This document shows positions 19,758 to 33,500 of a DNA stretch of 64,000 bases, piece after piece. The translations under genes were made by a program, and so were the position numbers. Each line of letters opens with the position of its first letter. Positions within the stretch are counted from its first letter, which is position 1. This stretch comes from Nematostella vectensis (taxonomy: Eukaryota > Cnidaria > Anthozoa > Actiniaria > Edwardsiidae). A model generated the notes under the pieces. It was not told the DNA's origin. It ran no database searches and saw only the letters and a program-made list of their open reading frames with translations. Location of the stretch: contig NC_064034.1 in NCBI RefSeq assembly GCF_932526225.1, positions 4,822,001 through 4,886,000 of the forward strand, read 5' to 3'.

Positions 19758-21559
19758 ATATTGCGATACATCAAACATGCCCCTACCCAAACTTCAACTT
19801 CCTCCTTCATGCTAAAAGCACTTTCTCTGGCTTGACTCCACTTACACACATGCACTATTATACTACCTAATTTCCTACACCTCATGGTTATTTTCTGTAA
19901 TTGTATTCCTGTCTAAACTAAATTACCCATACTCCACAACAAATATGCCTTACAGCACCATCTACAAAATGCACGTAAACACTAGCCAGTAATGTTTGTA
20001 GGTTCTATCCATTTAGAATGACAAAGAGATTTAAAAAAAGATTTGTGCAAGTTTAAAAAGATATTTTAGAATTTATAAAAAATAATTTAGTGTTTATGAG
20101 CATGATTTTGAGCATGTAGAACTTATTTCTAATTTTTTCTTTCATACTGTCATTTTTTTTTCACTTAATTTTTAGTGATGTTGATAACTGATAAATTTTA
20201 GGCATTGATTGCTTTAAAGGTTGCTATATGTTTTGCATTCTAATATTTTCATTTATTTTTATTATGATTATCATTACAAAGTACAATTGCTTATCTGTTC
20301 ATATGTACAAAATGTGTATAATTAAAAAAAACATTGTAGTATATACTGGCTTGTAGTCGTTGTAGTTTCATTTCACAACAATATAAAATACATATCAAAC
20401 ATTTTAGGGGAATGCTTTTTACTACAATACTCCAAAACTCCAGATCATGATGTCTGTATGGGTACAGCAGATTGTATTTTCAAAGTATTTTAAAGTATTT
20501 TCAAAAAAATTTTGAAACACACATTTAGCACATCACACTTTACTCTACACTTATTCTTTTGTTCCCTTTATTCAGAGTTACTATTTTTGATACTAAGGCA
20601 AAATTCAAAGCCATATTCAATGCAAATGCATGCTATGAACCAAGCTGAATACGGCTCGTGGATAATATAACGTTTGAACTTATCCTAAGATTATTTCACA
20701 TTAAAGTCACTATTTTATATTCTGATTTTTTTACAGTGGATGATTTACTGTAGCTGAATACATGATTTGTATGAATACTATATAAGAAATGCAAGTTTGG
20801 TGTGTGTTGTTTTGAACCCAAAAAACACAATCACTAAAACCCAGAAAATTGTTATTGAAATTCAAAATTTAAAAAAATCCTCCCAAAAATTGTGAGAGAT
20901 ATACTGTATATGCATCATTTTTGCTGGGAGATCAAGGCTTTCCCTTCTAACGTGGTAAAGTTAACAGCATGGGTCATTTGTCATTTATGTTTAATGTTAT
21001 TTTTCTATGCTCTCTGTAGTCACCAAAATGGGCAGAGATTCATGGATTTCAAATTCCCCACTTTCACTAATGTTGACAACGTCCAAAGAATGCTGAGTAA
21101 TAGCAGGACTAGCAATAGCTGTGCATCCCGTAGTTCCTAACTAAACTAGAGTCTGGCCTGCGCCTGCGATTCCAATGGTAATTATCATCAGTCATGCGCA
21201 GTAAACGTTTTTTCAATGAAACATGAAGTCATCAGTTTTGTTTCCATTTTTATAATTTTCTTACTCGAAAATGATACTAGGTTTTCTACTGTGCAACCCT
21301 AGATCAACTTAAATAATGGAAGAAGATGCTACAGATATTTTCACCAGCTATAATACTCGACAATGACGGCCCAGATAGAGCTATTTGAGCGCTTCTTATC
21401 TGTACGCTGTCTTGCTCACTGCAGCCAACAGGGACAAAAATCAGGGCCTCGACCCAAAAAGGGAGTAGACGAGCCTTGTATTGCTAACCAGGGGAAATAG
21501 CACGCCATTAAGGACTTGGTGAACTTGGTGAAAGTCCGTGGTGAACCACTTTTGACAAG
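19758..21559. other. AT-rich spacer between the SAM synthetase and RB1CC1 genes
   Basis: It holds the 3' UTR of the SAM synthetase gene and, probably from about 21140 on, the promoter and 5' UTR of RB1CC1. No coding exon is supported. I did not find an unambiguous AATAAA close behind the SAM synthetase stop. Confidence 0.4.
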
Positions 21560-24500
21560 ATGCTGTACGTGTTTCTGGTTGATGTTGGTGCCATGTACAC
21601 CTTTGAAATGGAAATGGCGATGGAGAGGTGAGAGCACTGCTTATCCTATTCTTTGAGTTTGACCGATAAATTTAGAATTTTCAGTTTCATAAATGATTTT
21701 GCTTGTCACAGATCAAGAGCGGCAGAACAAAGTATTTTTATGTCGAGACCTTGAACTTAAACCGTCAAAATTCTGATGTAAACATTCGCTGAATGATGCA
21801 AATCTATAATGACAATCTGTCATTTTGTAGCATAAAGAAGTGGATATACTCTACTTATTTTTATCTTTTTCCTAAAAAGGTTGCACTCAAAAATGTTTTA
21901 TAACCCACTGTGCTTCATGGATAAAATAAGTTTATTAAAAGATTGACCCAAGTTTGGTAAACATGACTATTTATATGTGTCTCTAAACATTTTCATAAAT
22001 TGCCTACAGCAAATGTATTTTCAGAGGGCTCAAGTAAACATATAATTATAACACAGCAAAGAGCTCAACCTGCTTATTACTTTTGTATCAATGATTGTTT
22101 CAAATCTGTTTCATTGTTTTCGCACTTTTCACTATGTATGTGATTTTGCCTGCTGAGCTGTGGAGACGTGCAGGGTGGAAAACAGTCACCTCAACAGTAA
22201 ACTCAACTCATGTGGAAATCTTTGTTAAAATACTTACCTATCCAATATTTTGTGAAATAAAAACAATTCTTTGATAATACATTTTTTTTGTCTATCTATA
22301 GCTACATAAGAAAGGGATTTTTTTTATAATATGCTAAAACAAAACAAAAATAGTATTAGTCTATAGACCACATTTGCTGCTACTTGCATTACTTTCCGTC
22401 AGTACTGTAAGACAGCAAACCTAAAAATACATTTTTATCAAAGGTATATTTAATCAAATGTAAAACAAAACATCAAAGTACTAATTAGTTGACTGGAAGA
22501 TTTCTGTTATGTGAAAGATTGAAATTTGGAAGTTTTTTGGTGTTTACAGTACTTTTAGTTATTTATTATCTGATGCCTGTTGATGCTTAGTGTGGAAGCA
22601 TTCTCGATGTTTAGTCATTACCATGTTTGTTCACATTTAGTGTGGAGACATTGATGGGTTCTATTGCATCATCTGCCGGGATCCCTGTGGACAAGCAGGT
22701 GCTGTTGATTTGTGGCGGTGAAGCCTTGGATCCTAATGACCGGGTGTGCAACTATAGTAATGCAGGCACAGTAAGTAATGTCTTATTGTTAGTATTTTTA
22801 CAAAACATTTAGCCCTTTCCTTTAGTATCATGTTTAGAGCCATAGCAACCCAGTTGCAGAAAGGGAGGGGGGGGGGAGAGGACATGAAACAAATTGGCAC
22901 CTACCTCCTTACAAGGAATGACCTCTCCCATACATTATTGTATATTATGAGTTTATCATCGACCATGGTATCAATAAACAACAATAGCTGTTTTGAATAT
23001 TTTTAGAAGCCTTAACCCATTGACTCCTGGCTTTTTTGGAGCTGAATTTACAAAAAACAGACTGAAAACAGATACCTCCCCCCCTATTCTGAGTTTTATA
23101 CAGCCCGTCAAAGTCAAACACAGCTGCACCTAGTCAGCGGTATCCAAGCTTTCCAACAGTGCTTTGCGGTCCCCACTTTTAATCCCTCGTCGATGTGCTG
23201 AAGCCAGCACAAGTTGATGGTTGCTTGTATTTTTCATCAAAAATACAGCTATGAGCATATTAGGAGAGTGTCTCAGGACATCATGAAGTCTTTTGGGGCA
23301 TAATTGAGTGCCTTGCTTATGGATATTTGCAAGCAAAGGTGGATTCATGATGATTTTTTCTTGTTTGGCTTTGCCCGGATGAGAAAATAATTTTCTAATG
23401 AATCACCACAGCTCTCCTAAATGCTGTCTTTTCTGAAACCAAATTGATTGCAAAATTGTTTACACTGCTATTCTGGGTCTGTATGGCCTGAAATTGATTC
23501 GTTTGGCTTCGGGGTGAAAAGACTTATAAAAAACCATCTGACTTTGGGGAGAGGAGTGTTGACTGGCCCTCCCCTCGTGAATTTTCCCCTGTATCTCCCA
23601 GAATGCTTTGCAATACGTAAACATATTTTCGTGGTTGTACAATCCTTCAAGGAATGGGCATTGTGTTTTGAGGCCAAGGAAATGTACCTGGAGGATCAGA
23701 ATAAAGGTATCTATTTGTGTCTTGAGCTGTGTTTGCTGATCTCTCTCCCTTGTGTGGTATTTTGAGCGTTTTATTGAGAGGGGTGATTCTGCTTTTCTCT
23801 CCTTGATATATACCACGTGCATGTTCACTTGGACACATGCCATGGTGATATATACCACATGCATGTTCACTTGGACACATGTCATGGTGATATATACCAC
23901 GTGCATGTTCACTTGGACACATGTCATGGTGATATATACCACGTGCATGTTCACTTGGACACATGTCATGGTGATATATACCACGTGCATGTTCACTTGG
24001 ACACATGTCATGGTGATATATACCACGTGCATGTTCACTTGGACACATGTCATGGTGATATATACCACGTGCATGTTCACTTGGACACATGTCATGGTGA
24101 TATATACCACGTGCATGTTCACTTGGACACATGTCATGGTGATATATACCACATGCATGTTCACTTGGACACATGTCATGGTGATATATACCACGTGCAT
24201 GTTCACTTGGACACATGTCATGGTGATATATACCACGTGCATGTTCACTTGGACACATGCCATGGTGATATATACCACGTGCATGTTCACTTGGAGACAT
24301 GTCATGGTGATATATACCACATGCATGTTCACTTGGACACATGTCATGGTGATATATACCACATGCATGTTCACTTGGACACATGTCATTGTGATATATA
24401 CCACGTGCATGTTCACTTGGACACGTCATGGTGATATATACCACGTGCATGTTCACTTGGACACATGTCATGGTGATATATACCACGTGCATGTTCACTT

Positions 24501-27500
24501 GGACACATGTCATGGTGATATATACCACGTGCATGTTCACTTGGACACATGTCATGGTGATATATACCACGTGCATGTTCACTTGGACACATGTCATGGT
24601 GATATATACCACGTGCATGTTCACTTGGACACATGTCATGGTGATATATACCACGTGCATGTTCACTTGGACACATGCCATGGTGATATATACCACATGC
24701 ATGTTCACTTGGACACATGTCATGGTGATATATACCACGTGCATGTTCACTTGGACACATGTCATGGTGATATATACCACGTGCATGTTCACTTGGACAC
24801 ATGTCATGGTGATATATACCACGTGCATGTTCACTTGGACACATGCCATGGTGATATATACCACGTGCATGTTCACTTGGACACATGTCATGGTGATATA
24901 TACCACGTGCATGTTCACTTGGACACATGTCATGGTGATATATACCACGTGCATGTTCACTTGGACACATGTCATGGTGATATATACCACGTGCATGTTC
25001 ACTTGGACACATGTCATGGTGATATATACATGGTGCATGTTCACTTGGACACATGTCATGGTGATATATACCACGTGCATGCTCACTTGGACACATGTCA
25101 TGGTGATATATACCACGTGCATGTTCACTTGGACACATGTCATGGTGATATATACCACGTGCATGTTCACTTGGACACATGTCATGGTGATATATACATG
25201 GTGCATGTTCACTTGGACACATGTCATGGTGATATATACCACGTGCATGCTCACTTGGACACATGTCATGGTGATATATACCACGTGCATGTTCACTTGG
25301 ACACATGTCATTGTGATATATACCACGTGCATGTTCACTTGGAGACATGTCATGGTGATATATACCACGTGCATGTTCACTTGGACACATGTCATGGTGA
25401 TATATACCACGTGCATGTTCACTTGGACACATGTCATGGTGATATATACCACGTGCATGTTCACTTGGACACATGCCAGGGTGATATATACCACGTGCAT
25501 GTTCACTTGGACACATGTCATGATCTTATTTGCTTTTCATTACATAATGGTTATAATAAACCTTTTTTTTTAGGATACAAGCCCCATCTACCTGTTTAGC
25601 AAGAGCACAATAGAGTCCTCTGTCCCACCCTCGCCAAGCCTAAACCTTGGCTCAGGTGAGTCTAAGTATTACAATCACTCTCTCTCTCCACGGAACAAGA
25701 AACTGTTCACTGCAAGGGCATTATATTCCAGCTATCAGTTGTATGAAATATTGTGTCTGTTGTTCATTATTGCCTATCATTTATCATAAATTGATTCCCT
25801 GTTGTAATTTTGTTTCATATTCACCAGAGGCCAGTCTGAAGGAGCAAGCAGAGATCTCCTTCAAACTCCCACCTACCTATGAAACCTTGGTATCCAGGGC
25901 ACAGTTGGCTGCTGTAAGCTTTTATCACATGCAAAACACTTTAGCATTAACCTCTTCCAATAGCATAAACAATCACATAATTACAGTAACATCACAAAAA
26001 TATGTTTCTCAGGCAATCCAGGATAGCATCAGCAAACAACAAATAACCACAGCTGTTATCTCGTAATATCATAAGATATTTATTGATCTCTTGTATCTAT
26101 GTTTATAGGAGTTCCATCATTATGCCCTGGAAATTGCTCAGAGCTGTGACTGTTTGATCAGTGAGCAAAAATTCCAGCAATTGGGATGGGGTGCAGTGGT
26201 TGCTAACTTGGAGAGCATTTCAAGGTAGGCAGATGTTAAAATTATTATAATACATGGTATACATGGAAGTTGGGTTATCCTTGGTCATCAGGAAAAGTTA
26301 TGATTATGAGAAAGGTTTGTGGTTCACTCTGTGTTTTACTTATTTATTATGTTCTATCTTTCAGGGAGTTCAATGATCGAGCTGTCAGTGTACAGCAAAG
26401 CTATGCAGAATTTCTTGAATCAAGACCAAGATATCAAGAAATGTTGTCCAGGTTAGTAGCTCTCTATTAATAGAAGATTGAAAAAAAAAAGATGTATTAC
26501 AGTAGTTATCACTATTTATCACAGCTTTAAGGAGATGCTTCCGCTGTTGGGAAAAATTCCAGTTTTACACTGCCTTCTATCAAGCCAGCACCAGCAGTTA
26601 AATTGGCCTCAAATGGTGGATGGTATCACACTCTTGGACTGGATTAGTGCTCAGGACAATAAGTACAGCTTGCAGGACATGGTGACGCAGTGCCAGGCTG
26701 CTGTGGAACAGTTTGATCAGACAGTGCTTGAGGATGTCCTGACTGAGGTTAATCAGGTATAGTGCAGTCTAATAACATGTACCCATGTTCAAGACAATAA
26801 TAATTAGATCAACCTGAATTTGAATTATGTGTTTGAATGATGAAGCTAAAAAAAATACAAAAGGTAGTGCGTCAAATCACAACAGATAAAATGTTTTTTT
26901 AAAACATAAAAATGTTATGTAAACTTAGCTCTGTGACTTACCATACCATCTATATGACATTGTTCTGTATAATAAGATGCATCAAATCACTTTTGAAGGC
27001 TGATCAGAAGTGTCTGCATGCAAAGGAGCTGACTTTGTCCATGTCTAACAAGAACAATTGGACATGCACTTGTTTGTGAGAAGTGTAGGCAAGAAGTTGT
27101 AAGAGTATGTGATTTCCCCATCCAGAACAATCCTATGCATGTGTCGGTGTGTGTGAGGTGTAGATAAAGCTGCGAGGATGTGGGTAGAGTATGTGACTAT
27201 CTTTGTTACCTTTTGGATGCCCCTAGGTCCAAGAGGCTCTGGAGAATGAAAGCATGAAAGAAATCAAGGGTCTAGAGGAGCGACTTGAAGGCTTGCAGCA
27301 GCTATTGCAGAAGGTCCAGGAGCTTGTCCAGTCACAATCAGACATGGCACAGGTTGGTGAAAGTCATACAGTTCTGATGCCATACATTACAAGGTAACCC
27401 TACTCTAAGGACACCCACTTGATAAGGACAGCTATTATCATTATCATCACCATCTCTACACCAACAACAAAGTTCAACTGCTCTGTCTTACAGTTGTTAT

Positions 27501-30500
27501 TTTTCTTTTTGAAGGGATTTCTACAGAATCAGACCAGAGCACAGAATATTGGTGATCCGTCTGTATTGCCTGATCTTTGTGCCAGTCATCAAAAACAGCT
27601 GATGATGCTTCTGAAAAACCACTCTCAACTTAGGTTGGTACTGCTGCTATTGATGTGGGCAAAAACTCAAAAAAATTACAGGATGACTTAAATGCCTACG
27701 CATTGAGTTGTAGACCAATATTTTAAGAAAGAATGCAGTGTATGAATTAATTAAGAAACCCTTGCTTGACCTCCCCCCCCCCCAAACATGAATTGTGTAA
27801 TTTAGAATAAAATCCTCTATGTTAACTGTACTTTGTGTCGTCCTTACAGGGATTTCAGACGACGCTCAGCCAGGGCCAAAGATGAGCTTTCCATCAACCT
27901 CCACACCAGACTAAGGTACATGCATAGTCATGGAATCACTGAGCTTTATCCATAGTTAATTAAATCCCTTTTTTTTTTAGGTGGATAATGTATGTGGAAA
28001 AGAAGGTGTGTGATTGTGATAGCACTCTGATAATTTATCATGAAAACATCAGGAGGATCAAAAGAAGGTAAATCTAGGGTTGACCTCATTCACCACTACT
28101 GCAATGTAGAAGCATAGCCAGGTTTGAGACAAGGAGCACGCACATATTCAAGAATTTTAAAATGCTTTTGGTGGCAAAGATGCATCTTCTGTGCCTACTA
28201 ATGCACCTTACATGAAATGACAGCACAGCCAAAAAGCAGCTACACCTTAATGCTAACAGATGCATTTTGATTAGCCACTGATTCTTTAATAGGCTTGACA
28301 TCTTGGAACAAGTAGAGGAAGCACCTAAGCTGTACATACTTGCAGTAGCGGAAGTTGTGCGACGGCGCTCATTTTCATCTCAGTACTACAAGGTATTTCT
28401 CAAAATTGACTTCTGTCTGAGAACCAGGTATCGTACAAGTCCTTGAAAACCTTGAAAGTGCTTGAATTTTAAAATTTGAAATTCAAGGTCTGGAAAGTGA
28501 TTGAATTCTTATTATTGGTCCTTGAAAGTCCTTGAAAAATATTTGATTAAAGAAATAAAAGTAAATCTTATTGGAGTAAAGATTAATAGCAAATTGTAGC
28601 CAAATATATGGTTTGCAACTTATTTCTTTATATAATTATGTACAAGATAAAGTATGTAAAATCCATGCCCAGAAACATTATCAGCATAGATCATACGCAG
28701 ATTGTACAAAGAAAGGAAGTGTGCTGCGCCATGTTCTAACTCTTGCTGATGACGATGGTGGGCTACAAGCATGTGAAGATAGGAGATTGTGATCTCTGTA
28801 TTGCTCCCGTACACAGAATTTGTGGAGAAAGCTGAGCAGGCCAAGAAGACGATCTTCTTGGATTTTAAATACAAGAGAGGTGGTCCCTTGGATATATTGA
28901 TTTTCTCCCCAAATTTTAAGGCATCTCGATTTCTCAAATTTAAGAGATTCGACTTCTCGTTCTGGTACTTAAGAAAAGCAAGATCTCGTTTTCTCTGATT
29001 TTCAAAAAAGGCCTTCTTGTCCTCTCGGAACTATTTCTCGGATTGAGCATTCGCAACAAGCTAGACAGGCTGGGTGCGTACTTCTTCTTCTATATAACCC
29101 CATCTCCTTTTATGCGAAGATTCTTATAAGGTATCATAATTTCAACAAAAACGATAATAACAAAAATATAATAAGTAGAGTTACATAATGCAATAATAGT
29201 TCGCTTGCTTTCTTAAAAGCGTTAAGACTGGCTGCCCTTGCAGTTAGTTCCGGTAGACAGTTCCAATCCCTGATGGTCCGCGGGAAGAACGATTTTTTGT
29301 GATAGTTGGTTCTTGAAGGTGGCACTTTGTAGCTATTCATATGCCTGCTTATTCTATACATCGGCGGGACTGTTGGCAGGCCATCAGTGACAACAAGGCC
29401 ATGGTGTATCTCATAGAACATCAGGAGCCTTGCTCTCTTTCTTCGGATTTCTGGTGAGGACCAATCAGATAATTGAGCATCTCACTCACACTTGCTGTTC
29501 TGTCGTAGCGATGAAGCGCAAACCTTGCTGCGCGACGTTGTGCCATCTCTATTTTGATGATGTTTGTCTTTGTGAATGGGTCCCATACAGTACACACATA
29601 CTCAAGGTATGGACTCACTACAGCGAAGTAAGCAGACGTCTTTAGCTTGGGGGAGCCTATTCTCAGGTTACGCCGAAGGAAACCGTGTTTGCTGCTTGCT
29701 TTGTTGCAGATGTTGTTTATATGCTTATCCACCTCAAGTCTGATGTTAGGGTGACCCCAAGGTATTTTGCCGAGTCGACAGCACACATGGTTTTGCCGTG
29801 AAATGTTTTTGCTTGCGTCCAACCCTTAAGATCTTACATTTAGCTGGGTGAAACTCCATGCTCCATTGTTTCTCCTACATGGCTAATTTGTCTATGTCCT
29901 GTTGCAAAGTGAAGGCATCCTCGGTAGACTTGATGATTAAATATACGATGGTATCATCTGCAAAGAGTCTCACGGAGGAGGTCAGATTGTCTGGGAGATC
30001 GCTAATGTAGTAGAGGACATGGGCCCAATACAGAGACTTCAGGTACCCCAGAGAGGATGTCTACAACTTTAGATTATTCCCCGTCAAACACCACCTTCTG
30101 CTTCCTTGCAGATAGGAAGGACTTAATCCACTGATTGGTTTTAACACAAACACCATAGTGCTTTAACTTTGATACAAGGAGTCGGTGATTTCCCTTGTCA
30201 AATGCTTTACTTAAATCCATCACCAAAACGTCGATTTGATTACCTTCATGCATATTGTCCACCAACGAGTGTATAAAACCAAGAAGCTGTGTTTCACATG
30301 ATCGTAGTGCTCTAAATCCATGCTGCTGTCTCTCCTACAGGGCTTTATAAAGTACCAGAAATGCTTCATCTCCTAGAATTCACCTTCTGAATTATGAGTT
30401 GTTGTTATACTTGTGCCCAATATTCTTTCCTTGATTCTGACTGGATTCTTCTTACAGCATCTAGCCTGGAAGAGTTGTATTTGTATCTGTTGACACTCTC

Positions 30501-33500
30501 TCATGGTCAGGCAAGAGTCGAAAGAGAAGAACTAGAGAACAAGTGAAACTGTTCAAAGGCCACAACTAGGCCTCCTCACTAAGTCGATTGCACTGCGAAT
30601 CTGTGCTAAGGAAAAGCAAAAGGCTTTGAAAAAAGAAAGTTTTGAAAATTTGAGGATCTCACCCAAAGTTGAAAATCTGTAGGCGAACGTTTGCTTGAAA
30701 TCACTGTTCAATAACAGTCTATTTTCGTATTGAAAATAAACAATGTACAATTGATAAAAGCTTGGAAAAGTTTATTTGCCCTCTATTGTCTCTATGAATT
30801 TATCGTATCACTAGTCCTAGAATTTCTACAAAAAGTCATTGAAAAAGTCCTTTAAAAGTCCTTGAATTTCATTTGTGGAAAATTGTACGAACCCTGGGAA
30901 ACTTTGGATACTTTGTTTTATTAATTGCAAATTTTCATATCTCAGTGGGCACTGAAGCTGCATGAAAGTGCAGCTCAAACACATGCCGAGGAGTTAGCCA
31001 GAAGGGAGGACTTTGCTGAGTTGTTTGGTATGTAGGTGATTCATAATGTAACCTTTTTTTAAGATAATATGACATTTTCTTATTAAGGCATGGTAAAACT
31101 TATTGCCTGCTTATTTTTAGGGAGGCATTTCTTACATGCCATGTTCACTGGAATGGAAGATAGGCCCCCAAAATTATTTGTGAGTATCATGTTGTTTTAG
31201 TTAAATTCGTAACATTTGTATTAGAAATAAATTCATCACAGGTAGAGTAACTGTCCTAAAGCTCAATGTGCATGCTCTAGGTAATCAAGTCAGCCTAGGT
31301 AGTGACCTTCCTTTTAAGGGGGGAGGGGGTTATAACAAAGAATGAAGCCAAATAGAGGGTGGCTGATAAAATAACAATAGCATGGGGTGAGGGGCAAGAG
31401 ACCCCTCAGATTTTGCTCTCTGTTCCCTTGTTTTCTTACATTAGTTACCCAAGAAATGTCAGTCCTTAGAAACTGTAAATATACACCATTCTTCTTTAAT
31501 TTTCATACTTATTAGGAATGATTTCACTTTTTTAGGATAAACCACCAAAAGAGTTTGACCAGCGTCTTCCAATCATAACAGAAAATGACCTTCAGCAACT
31601 TCAGACATCTGTTCCAGAGCTCTCAGAATATCTGGACAAGAGTTATGATGCCAACAACATCAGCATGCTGGATGTCACCCTGTCAACAACACCTATCACT
31701 TCAGAAACACAGTCAGCCTCAGCCGCAACATCCATGAGCAGGTGTGTCTGCACCATGAGTGTCGACACACAGGATGATGGAGAGAGTGGTGTTGCAGATG
31801 GTAAAGAGATGCATATTAGTATGGGGAAGGGGACAGACATGAGTGTAGTACAAGAACCAACTGATGACACAGCACACATAGTGCTCGCTCCAAGTGATGC
31901 TGAGGAGCCAGCCAAGGAATGTAGCAGCCAAAGTGAAGCCGGATCTGACAGTGACTTGATGTTCAGGTCTGCACAAGAGGACTATGTGACAGTGGCAGAG
32001 GCTGACTTGGGAAAAGAATTCACAGAGGAGCAATCACTAAGTGTTGAGGATCAAGTCTTGGGTAGTCACAATACAAGTCAGACCCTTACTCTCACCAGTT
32101 CTGGCTCTCAAAGCTGTGAAACTAGCACACAGACGGATGATGGTCTTGAGAACAAGGCTGATGATGAAAGTGCTTCTGAGGAGAGTACGCCAGTGCAGCA
32201 AGAAGAACAACCAGCAACCATAGAGACAACAGATGCACCATCGATGAACAAAATTATACAACTAGAGGAACAGTTGCAGTTTTACAAAAAAGAATTGAAT
32301 AGTGTTACAATGGAGAAGGAAAAAATAAAAAATGACAATTTTCAGACTGGAAATCTGTTTGGTGAGACATTGACTAATCTTAGGGAGAATCTTTCACAAA
32401 CGAGACAAATGGTTATTGATTCTAGAACTCAATTTAAACATGAGATAGTTGAAGCATTAGAGAAATTAAGTTCTACATTAGAAAAAGCTTCAGAATTGAC
32501 ACAAGAAAGGACTAGTAAAGAATATAAAAAAATCTTAAGAGAAGTTACTGATAAATATGATAAAGAGAAGAAACATTTGCTTGAAGAAAAAACACATTGT
32601 GAGATTGAGAAAAATGATGTTGAAATCAAGCTACAAAGTGTGATGGCAGAAAAGGAAGCATTGGAAATCCAGCACAAGGATAAAGTGGAGGAACTAAATT
32701 CATCTCTTGGTATTCTTCAAACCCATTTTGAAGAGCAAAAGTCATTGGCAATGAAACTAAAAGAAACCAAAGAACGCTCAGAAGAAGACCAACAAACAAG
32801 ATTCAATGCCATAATTATGCGCTTAAAAAGGGAGCGTGACCAAATGGTAGGACAACTAAATGAGAAGTTAACTATGCTTGAAGGTGAATATGAGAAGCAG
32901 CAGCAACATCTGGAAGTTTTAGAACAAGAGAAAGTAGCATTACAACAAACAAAAGAGGAAGATTCAATGAAATTCACCAAGAAGGAAAAAGAACTGCTCA
33001 CAGCTCTTAGTTGCACAGAAGCTAAGCTGCATGAGATTCAGAGCACTGTCGAGGAGAGAGAGAGGGAGTTTGAAGGACAGTTACAAAAGGAGAAGGCATC
33101 AGCACTACTGCTATTGGAAGTGGAACGGCAGATGTGGGAAGCTGAGCACCTAAAGGAGAGCAGCATGGAGGTAGATGAAGCAAGGTATGTATTTTACCTT
33201 CCCCCTTTAAAAAAAAACAGCTCTATTTACCCCTCCACTAAGTAGTTGTCTTAATCAAGTAAACCTTTTTAGGCAAAGTGTCAACCTCAAATAAACTAGA
33301 CCAAGCTTACCACTTTATTCAAAACTATGCTGCTCCCTGAATCACTTTTTAGTTCAAATGCACCTTTTTAGGCTTGGTGCTTTTGGTGCTCTATTGTTGG
33401 TTAGTGGTCTAACATATGTCCAAACATTGTTGTTTCCTAATTATACTTGAATTTCTACAGTGGTGGAATTGTTACACAGAATTATCAAGAGAAAATCAGG

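Noticed and set aside
23460-25599. Very long open frames (up to about 620 codons) on both strands encoding 14-residue repeats
   Set aside because: They follow from a 42-bp tandem repeat whose period is a multiple of three; the region is RB1CC1 intron 2 and no splice or start context supports a protein.
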